Source of the DNA: Furfurilactobacillus milii
Lineage (GTDB): Bacteria; Bacillota; Bacilli; Lactobacillales; Lactobacillaceae
NCBI RefSeq assembly: GCF_009864005.1
Contig: NZ_WEZQ01000027.1
Coordinates: 1-64,000, forward strand
Reading direction: 5' to 3'
Length of the DNA stretch: 64,000 nucleotides
A model generated the notes under the pieces. That model made no database searches and was not told the DNA's origin. It saw only the letters and a program-made list of their open reading frames with translations. Both the position numbers and the translations under genes were made by a program. Position 1 is the stretch's first letter, and each line of letters starts with the position of its first letter. Positions 38,682 through 46,060 of the stretch are shown one piece after another.

Positions 38682-39011
38682 CTAAAACTGCTGAAACGCC
38701 TCAACTGGTAGTACAAAACAAGTTGCCCCACCAACTGTGACTTCAACTGGATATGAAGCAGTCTGATCCATTGAAACATCCATATTAACTGGCGGTGTCA
38801 TGAATTGATCCCGAGTGTGTGATGTCTCCTTAATGAGATCCATGACTTCCTGAACGCGATCATCTTCGATTCCGATCAAGAACGTGGTATTACCCGAACG
38901 TAAGAAACCACCCGTCGTTGACAACTTTGTGGCTCTAATATTTTGTTCAATAAACTGATTACTCAGCCGATTACTATCCTTATCTTGAACAATAGCAATA
39001 ATCATTTTCAT
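38682..39011 (-). CDS. darA: Cyclic di-AMP receptor DarA (YaaQ)
   Basis: PII-like trimeric protein that binds c-di-AMP. The 109-residue protein starts MKMIIAIVQDKDSNRL, has the T-loop region with TGGFLRSGNTTFLIGIED, and ends VGGATCFVLPVEAF. The start ATG follows CAGGAGGAATTACGCAT. It lies between tmk and holB as in other Firmicutes. Together with the KimA-like transporter in this window it points to c-di-AMP-linked osmotic and potassium control, though targets of DarA are not well known. Confidence 0.93.
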   Translation of the reverse strand: MKMIIAIVQDKDSNRLSNQFIEQNIRATKLSTTGGFLRSGNTTFLIGIEDDRVQEVMDLIKETSHTRDQFMTPPVNMDVSMDQTASYPVEVTVGGATCFVLPVEAFQQF

Positions 39012-39068
39012 ATGCGTAATTCCTCCTGTGAAAAAAGCTCGCGACCGCGATAACGGGGCTCCGTACAA

Positions 39069-39710
39069 TTAAAACAAATTCGGGAACCGTTGAGCAATCA
39101 CCTGTTTCGTGTCGGTAATCACTTTTTCCAGCGGTTGGTTCGCGTCAATTAGTGTAATGCGTTGTGGTTCGTCTTGCAACAATTTAAGGTAAGCGTGCCG
39201 TACACGACGATGAAATGACAGTTCTTCATTATCCAAACGATTGATTTCATCTGATCGATATTCATGAATTCGTGTTAATCCTACCTCTGATGGTACATCA
39301 AAGTAGATTGTTAGGTCTGGTGTAAGTCCCTTTGTAGCAAAAAGGTTCATTTCTGCTACAGCAGCCTCACCAATTTCACGGCCAGCGCCTTGATACGCAA
39401 TCGAACTATCAACGTACCGATCAGAGAACACAACCTTACCCGCATCTAAAGCTGGCAACACCGTTTGGACCAAATGCTGGCGTCGCGCCGCTGCGAACAG
39501 TAAAGCTTCGGTCCGCGCATCCATCTCCGTGTTGTCTTTATCCATGATAATTGCACGAATTGCTTCTGAAATCTTATTACCACCCGGCTCACGGGTTGTC
39601 AGTAATTTCTCCCCTAGTTGCAATGAATAATCATCGATCAGCGCATTCAGAACACTAGTTTTTCCTGCCCCATCGGGCCCCTCAAAAGTTATAAATGCGC
39701 CTGTTTTCAC
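39069..39710 (-). CDS. tmk: Thymidylate kinase
   Basis: Phosphorylates dTMP to dTDP for DNA synthesis. The 213-residue protein has P-loop FEGPDGAGKTS near the N-terminus, the TTREPGG (DRX-type) motif and DRYVDSSIAYQGAGR lid region. A GTG start with AAGGGAGTTTGGAATA upstream is preferred over an in-frame ATG 33 nt earlier. Its stop is followed after 57 nt by darA. Confidence 0.95.
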   Translation of the reverse strand: MKTGAFITFEGPDGAGKTSVLNALIDDYSLQLGEKLLTTREPGGNKISEAIRAIIMDKDNTEMDARTEALLFAAARRQHLVQTVLPALDAGKVVFSDRYVDSSIAYQGAGREIGEAAVAEMNLFATKGLTPDLTIYFDVPSEVGLTRIHEYRSDEINRLDNEELSFHRRVRHAYLKLLQDEPQRITLIDANQPLEKVITDTKQVIAQRFPNLF

Positions 39711-39777
39711 TATTCCAAACTCCCTTATCGTCAATACGTTCATTGTACTTTAGAATAGGGGTCGCTGTCTAACGTAA

Positions 39778-40686
39778 TTACACGGCAGCTGGCAATTCCA
39801 ATTTGGTTCCGACTGTTAAATGACTTTGGGGCGCGCGATGGTTGACCTTCGCCAATGAATCTATTGGCAACTGCAAGGCCTTCTCAATCCGATGTAGTGT
39901 ATCTCCTGGTTGCACGGTATAATCCTTCATTTGTGGTAACCACAGCCATTGGCCTGGATAGATCCACCACCGAATCGGTGTTTGACTCACTTGACTGATT
40001 TGGCCCATTGAAATACCACTGGCCATGCTGATTCGCCACCAGCTGTCACCCGGTTGAATCACGTACCGCCGCAAAGTATCTTGTTGCTGCGGTTGATTAG
40101 CGCTGTCCGACATTTCAGCTGAATTAGCTGCCGCCACTGTTGGGTGTTGACCAATGTCTGATTTTCCCTGATCCCATCGGGTTAAATTATTAGCCCGAAT
40201 GATTTGCATTAGTTCGTCCGCATATGCAGGATCAGTAGCATAACCATCGCTTTGCAATTTCTGCGCAGCCAGCCATGCATCTCGCTCACCTAAAACATTG
40301 TGATACCGACTATTCACGCTCAAAAATTGACCGTGATCCGCAATACTTTCAATAAATGACGGGTAAGCTCGAAAATTTGCCCACACAGACAGTGAATACC
40401 CGTTAACAACCTCGCGGGTTGGCATGCGAACCGTTGCCCCATCAATATTAGCTCCTTTAATACCAAATAGATTATGAGCATTAGTGGCCAGTTGTGACGT
40501 CCCCCATCCGCTTTCCAAAATAGCTTGTGCTCCAGTCACCGAGGGTAAAATTCCATAGTGAGCCCAATTTTGTTGAGCACCTGACTCAACTTGCATTAAA
40601 AAATCTGTTTTATTCATTGCCTTCCCAGGCTCGCATAACCCCAATATGAGAACAATTACCGATACTGCTATTGCTAAACGTTTCAT
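39778..40686 (-). CDS. Secreted glucosaminidase (GH73) with two LysM domains
   Basis: Peptidoglycan hydrolase that should cleave N-acetylglucosaminyl bonds. The 302-residue protein starts with a signal peptide (about 1-24: MKRLAIAVSVIVLILGL). The glucosaminidase domain (about 25-175) has the catalytic Glu in QAILESGWGTSQLA and the HNLFGIKG motif. A Ser/Gln-rich linker (about 180-205) leads to two LysM repeats (RYVIQPGDSWWRIS and DYTVQPGDTLHRIE) that bind the cell wall. Its position between yaaL and tmk is unusual for a hydrolase. Start ATG follows GACGGAGGAGTTTCGA. Confidence 0.92.
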   Translation of the reverse strand: MKRLAIAVSVIVLILGLCEPGKAMNKTDFLMQVESGAQQNWAHYGILPSVTGAQAILESGWGTSQLATNAHNLFGIKGANIDGATVRMPTREVVNGYSLSVWANFRAYPSFIESIADHGQFLSVNSRYHNVLGERDAWLAAQKLQSDGYATDPAYADELMQIIRANNLTRWDQGKSDIGQHPTVAAANSAEMSDSANQPQQQDTLRRYVIQPGDSWWRISMASGISMGQISQVSQTPIRWWIYPGQWLWLPQMKDYTVQPGDTLHRIEKALQLPIDSLAKVNHRAPQSHLTVGTKLELPAAV

Positions 40687-40756
40687 TCGAAACTCCTCCG
40701 TCTTTTGTGATCTACCCATTACATACGCAAAAGACCAGAGAAATTAACGCCATCAA

Positions 40757-40804
40757 AAAAACGTTTGCCAGAGTTCAATGCACAATTCTCCAGCAAACGT
40801 TTTT
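40757..40804 (-). terminator. Terminator after yaaL
   Basis: AAAAACGTTTGC (40757-40768) pairs with 40793-40804, and a T-run follows on the minus strand. It separates the dnaX-ybaB-recR-yaaL unit from the glucosaminidase gene. Confidence 0.8.
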
Positions 40805-40833
40805 CAATTATTGTGTCTAAATCTTGATCATAA

Positions 40834-41079
40834 TTAATTATCAATCACTGAGGCCTGCAATCTGCCCCGAACTTTTCGTTCTCGTGCCTCACGGAATAAC
40901 AGCATATATTTTTGTCGAGCCAACGCAGTTTGTGCCGAAAGTTCACGGCCGTTGCCTTCATCTACGACCGCCGTTTGAGTCTCAACCGCTCGGTCCCAGC
41001 TACGCTTTGCTCGATCAATATCATCCAATAATGCTTCATTATATTGCCCACGCAAGCGTGGACGACGACTAAATAACAT
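40834..41079 (-). CDS. YaaL family protein (DUF2508)
   Basis: An 81-residue, highly charged, probably helical protein (LLDDIDRAKRSWDRAVE, ARQKYMLLFREARER). It belongs to the YaaL family encoded next to recR in Bacillus and lactobacilli; function is unknown. Start ATG follows GATGTGGGAGGTCAAG. It is 66 nt downstream of recR. Confidence 0.88.
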   Translation of the reverse strand: MLFSRRPRLRGQYNEALLDDIDRAKRSWDRAVETQTAVVDEGNGRELSAQTALARQKYMLLFREARERKVRGRLQASVIDN

Positions 41080-41145
41080 CTTGACCTCCCACATCGCTCA
41101 CGCTGATACAATTTCCATTCATATGAGAGTACCAGCGTCTATCGT

Positions 41146-41745
41146 CTACATTTCAGTCCGGCCCTCAACAGCTTTAAGTAAGGTCACTTCATCAGCGTAA
41201 TCAATGTCAGACCCTACTGATAGACCATGAGCTAACCGAGTCACCTTGATGCCCGCTGGCTTAATCAACCGTGATAGGTACATAGCAGTAGCTTCCCCTT
41301 CAGGCGTGGCATTTGTTGCCACAATGACTTCCTTCACTTCGTCATGTTCCTGAAGCCGTTTGACCAAGCTAGTGATGTTAATATCTTCAGGCCCCTTACC
41401 TTCAATTGGGGACAAAACGCCGTGCAAAACATGGTATAAACCATGGTATTCACGCATTGATTCCATCGACATAATATCTTTGGGCTCTTCGACCACTAGA
41501 ATCGTACTTTGATCACGCGATTTATCGGAACAAATCGCGCATGGATCTTCTTCAGTGATATTGCCACAGATTGAACAGAAGTGTAGGTCCCGTTTGGCCG
41601 AAATCAATGATTTAGCAAAACCAGTCACATCATCACCATCCATATCAATTGTATAAAAGGCTAGCCGTGTGGCGGTTTTTGCACCAATACCCGGTAACTT
41701 CATGTAACTTTCAATTAATTGCGCAATTGGTTCTGGATAATCCAT
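41146..41745 (-). CDS. recR: Recombination protein RecR
   Basis: With RecO and RecF helps load RecA at gaps. The 199-residue protein has a helix-hairpin-helix near the N-terminus ([14 protein letters not shown]), a C4 zinc finger ([16 protein letters not shown]), and a Toprim domain (LVVEEPKDI and [15 protein letters not shown]). It follows ybaB by 18 nt, the standard dnaX-ybaB-recR order. Confidence 0.96.
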   Translation of the reverse strand: MDYPEPIAQLIESYMKLPGIGAKTATRLAFYTIDMDGDDVTGFAKSLISAKRDLHFCSICGNITEEDPCAICSDKSRDQSTILVVEEPKDIMSMESMREYHGLYHVLHGVLSPIEGKGPEDINITSLVKRLQEHDEVKEVIVATNATPEGEATAMYLSRLIKPAGIKVTRLAHGLSVGSDIDYADEVTLLKAVEGRTEM

Positions 41746-41763
41746 TGTCTACCTCGTTTGTGC

Positions 41764-42069
41764 TTACATCCCCAGGCCACGGCTGTATTTACCCATAGTA
41801 CTGTCCGTTGCCGTGTCAATTTGTGTCATTGCATCATTAACGGCTGCTAAAACCATGTCAGCCAACATGTCAGGGTCATCCGGATCAATTGCATCAGGAT
41901 TAACAACCAAATCAGTCATCTTGTGATCTCCTGTAAATGTGGCCTTCACCATATCATCTGGTGCTGAACCAGTGAAAGTTTGTGCTTCTAGTTTTTCTTG
42001 ATCTGCCTTCATCTGCTTTTGCATCTTTTGTGCCTGACGCATAATATTTTGCATGTTGCCACCCATCAT
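41764..42069 (-). CDS. YbaB/EbfC family nucleoid-associated protein
   Basis: Small DNA-binding protein of about 101 residues. The Met-rich N-terminal helix ([15 protein letters not shown]), central beta strands, and a C-terminal helix are typical. The start at the ATGATG pair is spaced correctly from GGAGGAATGAAGATT; an ATG 9 nt earlier is too close to the Shine-Dalgarno. Lies between dnaX and recR. Confidence 0.94.
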   Translation of the reverse strand: MMGGNMQNIMRQAQKMQKQMKADQEKLEAQTFTGSAPDDMVKATFTGDHKMTDLVVNPDAIDPDDPDMLADMVLAAVNDAMTQIDTATDSTMGKYSRGLGM

Positions 42070-42122
42070 AATCTTCATTCCTCCAAAAATAAGTTATTCA
42101 TAATTGGTCATCAACTGACCGT

Positions 42123-44036
42123 TTAATCGTTTTTGATAGTCACGTTATCAGCGCCAAACAACTGTTGCGCTTTTGTTACCAATTCATTCTCCGGCTCACT
42201 GATACCAGCGTCTTCCGATGGCGAATCAAGTGGTGCTGACGCCGGCTCATCTGAAACCGGCGATTGCTGCCGATCAGTAGTAGGCCCAGCTGGGGCCGCT
42301 CCACCCGTTAATTCTTCTTTATGATCCGTCAAAAAGTCCTTACGAATCTGCGGCCACTGATCCTCTGGAACAAACCAAACATCCGTTGTATCGCCAGTCA
42401 ATCGGTTAAGATTGTTCTCCAATGCTGTTCGCAAACCATCATCGGTAGCTGCCTTATCGAAGAAAAAGGCATAACTAAATGAAACAATTACACCCTCATT
42501 ACTAGCAGCAACAGGCTTTGAAACATGCATCATCGCTTTTTGTGTCACGGGCAGCGTATCCAATAAGTCGTCCCATACGTCACGCATCGCATCTAAATCA
42601 TGCTTTGTGGCGGCTCGTAACACTGGATAAATTTTCGCCAAGTTAACGTTTGCACTCGCATGGCTAGCAGTAGCAGGCGTCGTTTTGGCCCGTGCCGGCT
42701 TTCCTGTCTGCGTGCCCGTGGTTGATGCTGGCTGATTCGTTGGCGCTGGCGTCGCGCTAGTTGTCGAGGCCGTTTGAGTACCTTGAACACTATGAGACGA
42801 AGTTTCTACAGTGGGTGCCGGCTGTTGCGGTTGGGTCGTCGTTGCGCTTAAGCGGCTCACCGTTTGCTTCAACTGTTGAATTTGCGTCTCCAGTTCAGCG
42901 ACTTCAGCTGCATTAGAAGCGCTCCCCGATGTGGGGGCCTTAGTTGTGCCCACATTCGGATATATCTGTGCTAGCTTAACCGTCAACACTTCTAAATAGA
43001 CATCGGGATGCGTTGTGAATCGCAACTGCGCAGCTACCTCATTTAAAGCGTTGATCATTTGGTAAAAAACGTCAGGATCTGTATTCTTACTCAATTGTTG
43101 AAAGACATCACCGGTAGTATCACTGCCGGTTACCATATCAGGCGCTTCTTTATAAAGAAGCAGGTCACGAACGTAGCTGATTACGTCCTCTACAAATCGA
43201 CCAGCATCTTTACCATCGTCTAGGACCTTTTGGAGGGCAGCTAATCCGGCCGTCGTTTCGTGAGCAACCACCTGTTTGACATAGTCTGCCAATAAGCTTT
43301 CCGTCACACTACCCGTGACTAACAAAGCATTGTCGAGCGTCACTTCATTATCGCCAAACGAAATCGTTTGATCCAAAATACTCAAAGCATCACGCATTCC
43401 GCCTTCTGCCGCATTAGCAATGACCTTTAAAGCTGGTTCCTCAAAATCAACTTGCTTTTGCTTCAAGATGTAAACCATTCGGTCAAAACTTTCTTGAGCC
43501 GTAATTCGTTTGAAATCAAAACGCTGCGTCCGTGAAATAATGGTCGCCGGAATTTTATGCGGTTCCGTGGTGGCCAAAATAAAGATCACATTTGCCGGCG
43601 GTTCTTCCAAAGTCTTCAATAAAGCATTAAAGGCACCGGTTGATAACATATGCACTTCATCAATAATGTAAATTTTGTAGGTGGCCTGTGTCGGCGCGTA
43701 TTTGGCCTTATCACGAATGTCACGAATTTCTTCAACACCGTTGTTAGAAGCAGCATCAATTTCAATGACATCGTTTAGCTGACCGGCCGTGATTGCCTTA
43801 CAAATATCACAATTATTGCACGGCTCGCCATCCTTTTGATTTGGACAATTAATGGCCTTGGCAAAAATTTTCGCCGCTGATGTCTTACCAGTCCCACGTG
43901 GTCCACAGAAAAGGTAAGCATGACTTGTCTGCTGGGTCACAATAGCATTTTTTAATGTTTGCGTAATGACGGTCTGCCCAACAATTTCATCAAACCGTTG
44001 TGGCCGCCATACCCGATAAAGGGCTTGATAACTCAT
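42123..44036 (-). CDS. dnaX: DNA polymerase III subunits gamma/tau
   Basis: AAA+ clamp-loader ATPase. In the 637-residue protein, P-loop GPRGTGKTSAAK lies near residue 45, a C4 zinc motif (CPNQKDGEPCNNCDIC) follows, then DEVHMLSTGAFNALLK and the SRC region SRTQRFDF. Residues about 380-470 are a Ser/Thr/Ala/Gln/Pro-rich linker, then a C-terminal tau-like domain. I see no convincing frameshift heptamer for a short gamma form, although this was not searched exhaustively. Confidence 0.95.
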   Translation of the reverse strand: MSYQALYRVWRPQRFDEIVGQTVITQTLKNAIVTQQTSHAYLFCGPRGTGKTSAAKIFAKAINCPNQKDGEPCNNCDICKAITAGQLNDVIEIDAASNNGVEEIRDIRDKAKYAPTQATYKIYIIDEVHMLSTGAFNALLKTLEEPPANVIFILATTEPHKIPATIISRTQRFDFKRITAQESFDRMVYILKQKQVDFEEPALKVIANAAEGGMRDALSILDQTISFGDNEVTLDNALLVTGSVTESLLADYVKQVVAHETTAGLAALQKVLDDGKDAGRFVEDVISYVRDLLLYKEAPDMVTGSDTTGDVFQQLSKNTDPDVFYQMINALNEVAAQLRFTTHPDVYLEVLTVKLAQIYPNVGTTKAPTSGSASNAAEVAELETQIQQLKQTVSRLSATTTQPQQPAPTVETSSHSVQGTQTASTTSATPAPTNQPASTTGTQTGKPARAKTTPATASHASANVNLAKIYPVLRAATKHDLDAMRDVWDDLLDTLPVTQKAMMHVSKPVAASNEGVIVSFSYAFFFDKAATDDGLRTALENNLNRLTGDTTDVWFVPEDQWPQIRKDFLTDHKEELTGGAAPAGPTTDRQQSPVSDEPASAPLDSPSEDAGISEPENELVTKAQQLFGADNVTIKND

Positions 44037-44169
44037 GTTAAACTCCTCATATTGCTGTTCCTTATCGTGCGAAGTATCCGCACTTCGTTAGCATTCCTCT
44101 AAATCAGTATAAAGGTTTTAGACCCGAAAGATAACACCAGGACTTCCAAATCTCAACTTGTATTTAAAA

Positions 44170-44216
44170 ATAAATAAAAAGCGCTCAACCAGTTGTTAAA
44201 GCCATTGGTCAAACGC
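44170..44216 (-). terminator. Terminator after SRP RNA
   Basis: GCGTTTGACCA and TGGTTGAGCGC (44216-44206 with 44191-44181, minus strand) pair with G-U wobbles and are followed by TTTTTATTTATTTTT. Confidence 0.75.
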
Positions 44217-44233
44217 CGTTAATTTCAATAAAA

Positions 44234-44327
44234 CATGAAGCACAAACCGTCGCGGACTTAGTGCTGCTACCTTCCGGTCCTGACACAATTCGTGAGGACG
44301 ACCTTGCCTCATGGCCTTTCGGCAATT
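44234..44327 (-). ncRNA. ffs: Signal recognition particle RNA (small bacterial type)
   Basis: The minus strand carries the conserved SRP domain IV core GTGTCAGGACCGGAAGGTAG followed by CAGCACTAAG. The 5' CATGAGGCAAGG and the 3' TTGTGCTTCATG regions close a long hairpin. Length of about 95 nt fits the 4.5S-type RNA of lactobacilli. It lies between tadA and dnaX, its usual place in Firmicutes. Exact ends are estimated. Confidence 0.9.
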
Positions 44328-44372
44328 AATAATACTACGCTATTTACGTCATAAAAGCTAGTGTTTTGCTTG

Positions 44373-44891
44373 TCATTTTGTTCGTTGCGAACTCGGTTTC
44401 TTTGCACCACGTCCTCGACGGATTGCCCGGAAAAAATTCTGCATAAGCGCGCTGGCTTGATCTGCCATGAGTCCCTCATGAACAATAACTCGATGATTAA
44501 AACGTGGGTCTTCCAGCAATTGGTATAAAGAACGCACTGTACCAGCCTTAGGGTCTCGGGCACCAAAATAGACTTCAGGAATCCGAGCGTTGATAATGGC
44601 ACCACTACACATGGGACATGGCTCGATGGTGACAAACAACTGACAATCTTCTAGTCGCCAAGTGTTAAGTGTATGATTAGCTTCACTGATCGCCATGATC
44701 TCCGCATGCAATGTTGCATCTTGAGCATGCTCACGCAGATTATAGCCACGACCCACAATTTTCCCCTGGTGCATGACGACTGCACCAATCGGCACTTCAC
44801 CAACACTGCCGGCAATTCGTGCTTGCTTCAAAGCCTCGCTCATCCCTGCTTCAGCAATGGTCGGCGTTATATTTTCGTTCATCTCAGCCAT
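44373..44891 (-). CDS. tadA: tRNA(Arg) adenosine-34 deaminase
   Basis: Converts A34 to inosine in tRNA-Arg(ACG). The protein of about 172 residues has the zinc-deaminase motifs HAE (ATLHAEIMA) and PCPMCSGAI, plus GARDPKAG. Several in-frame ATGs exist near 44891 and 44882; both overlap or touch the end of the upstream methyltransferase gene and neither has a strong Shine-Dalgarno, so the start is uncertain by a few codons. The C-terminus is basic (RGRGAKKPSSQRTK). Confidence 0.92.
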   Translation of the reverse strand: MAEMNENITPTIAEAGMSEALKQARIAGSVGEVPIGAVVMHQGKIVGRGYNLREHAQDATLHAEIMAISEANHTLNTWRLEDCQLFVTIEPCPMCSGAIINARIPEVYFGARDPKAGTVRSLYQLLEDPRFNHRVIVHEGLMADQASALMQNFFRAIRRGRGAKKPSSQRTK

Positions 44892-45504
44892 TAGCCTGAT
44901 CACTCGCAATTGATTCCAAGATATAGTAACCCTTATCTTTTTTAATGATTTCACAATTGCCAAAAATTTTCTGCATTAGTTTCTTTGCAGAAGGTGCACC
45001 TTGTTTCTTTTGCAAAACAACGGTTAAGCGACCATTAGGCAACAAATGCGTTTGGGCACCTGAAATCATGCCATCAACAACCGCTTTTCCTGCGCGAACA
45101 GGCGGGTTAGTAACAATGGCCGCATATTTATTAGTCACCTTTTCGTACTGATCAGACGTGTGGATGGTTGCATTATGAATTTGATTTTGCTCTGCATTCC
45201 GTTTGGCCAGGGCTAGTGCCCGTTCATTTACGTCGACTAACTCGACGGTACGATCAGGATTGTCTAAAGCAATTGCAAGTCCAATAGGACCGTACCCACA
45301 ACCCATATCTAAAATTGAACCTGACGGAATGTCGTGTAGGTTTACCGCATCCAATAAAACCCGTGAACCATAGTCAACAGTGCGTTTCGAGAAGACACCG
45401 TTGTCAGTAGTAAACATCATTTCATGGCCTAATAGACGAAAATTCCACGTCGCTTCGTCGTGTACAACGTCCGGATTTGGCGTATAATAATGGTTGTTCA
45501 TCAT
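44884..45504 (-). CDS. RsmC-like class I methyltransferase
   Basis: A 206-residue SAM-dependent methyltransferase of the small RsmC/YbxB type. The SAM motif LDMGCGYGPIGLAIA and the catalytic NPPVRAGKAVVDG motif (N6/N2 guanine type) are clear. It probably modifies 16S rRNA, but the exact guanosine is not certain for the short single-domain family. Coupled to tadA downstream. It diverges from the nrd operon. Confidence 0.88.
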   Translation of the reverse strand: MMNNHYYTPNPDVVHDEATWNFRLLGHEMMFTTDNGVFSKRTVDYGSRVLLDAVNLHDIPSGSILDMGCGYGPIGLAIALDNPDRTVELVDVNERALALAKRNAEQNQIHNATIHTSDQYEKVTNKYAAIVTNPPVRAGKAVVDGMISGAQTHLLPNGRLTVVLQKKQGAPSAKKLMQKIFGNCEIIKKDKGYYILESIASDQANG

Positions 45505-45592
45505 TTAAGTTAACCTCGTTTCTGTTTTCATCATAATGGAATCGCGCATAAAAGTAACGAAAAAAATTCGAAATTTTATAAACCCTTTGAGG

Positions 45593-45640
45593 ACACCATA
45601 TCTTGTGGATGCATCGTATAAATGCCACAAAATATGGTAT
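45593..45640 (+). promoter_or_regulatory. Pair of NrdR boxes
   Basis: ACACCATATCTTGTGG (45593-45608) and CCACAAAATATGGTAT (45625-45640) match the NrdR consensus. Their centres are 32 bp apart, the three-turn spacing required by NrdR. Confidence 0.88.
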
Positions 45641-45647
45641 TTTTTTG

Positions 45648-45675
45648 TTGCATTTCAATCTCCAGCCACTATACT
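45648..45675 (+). promoter_or_regulatory. nrdHEF promoter
   Basis: TTGCAT (45648-45653) and TATACT (45670-45675) with a 16-bp spacer, directly downstream of the NrdR boxes and 60 nt before nrdH. Confidence 0.7.
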
Positions 45676-45734
45676 TAGGTCATCAGCAAAACCAGTTTTT
45701 AAGTTCAAATGTGCAGAGAGAGGAAGTGGCCATT

Positions 45735-45962
45735 ATGGCTAAAGTTGTTGTATTTACAAAGGATAATTGCATTCAGTGCAAGATGACAAAGCGTTTTTTG
45801 AACGCACATAACGTTGATTTTGAGGAACGTAATATTAATCAGCATCCAGAACTGATCGACTACTTAAAGGGGCGCGGTTTTCAAGCAATGCCGGTTGTTG
45901 ATGCAGATGGTGTCGATGCAGTGTCTGGTTTCCGTCCAGATGTGCTGGCAAAGCTGGCTTAA
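45735..45962 (+). CDS. nrdH: Glutaredoxin-like protein NrdH
   Basis: Electron donor to class Ib ribonucleotide reductase, recycled by thioredoxin reductase. The 75-residue protein has the redox motif CIQC (residues 12-15 region, DNCIQCKMTKRFL), AMPVVDADG and a C-terminal GFRPDVLAKL typical of NrdH. The start ATG follows AGAGGAAGTGGCCATT. First gene of the NrdR-controlled operon. The product of trxB at the left of the window is its likely reductant. Confidence 0.95.
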   Translation: MAKVVVFTKDNCIQCKMTKRFLNAHNVDFEERNINQHPELIDYLKGRGFQAMPVVDADGVDAVSGFRPDVLAKLA

Positions 45963-46060
45963 TTTTCCATCATTCTATCAATGAACACGGCTCAGGCGTA
46001 CGCGGAGCGTTGGCGTGCGTCTTTTCTTTTATCAAAAATCAATCAGGGAGTGACAGAAAA

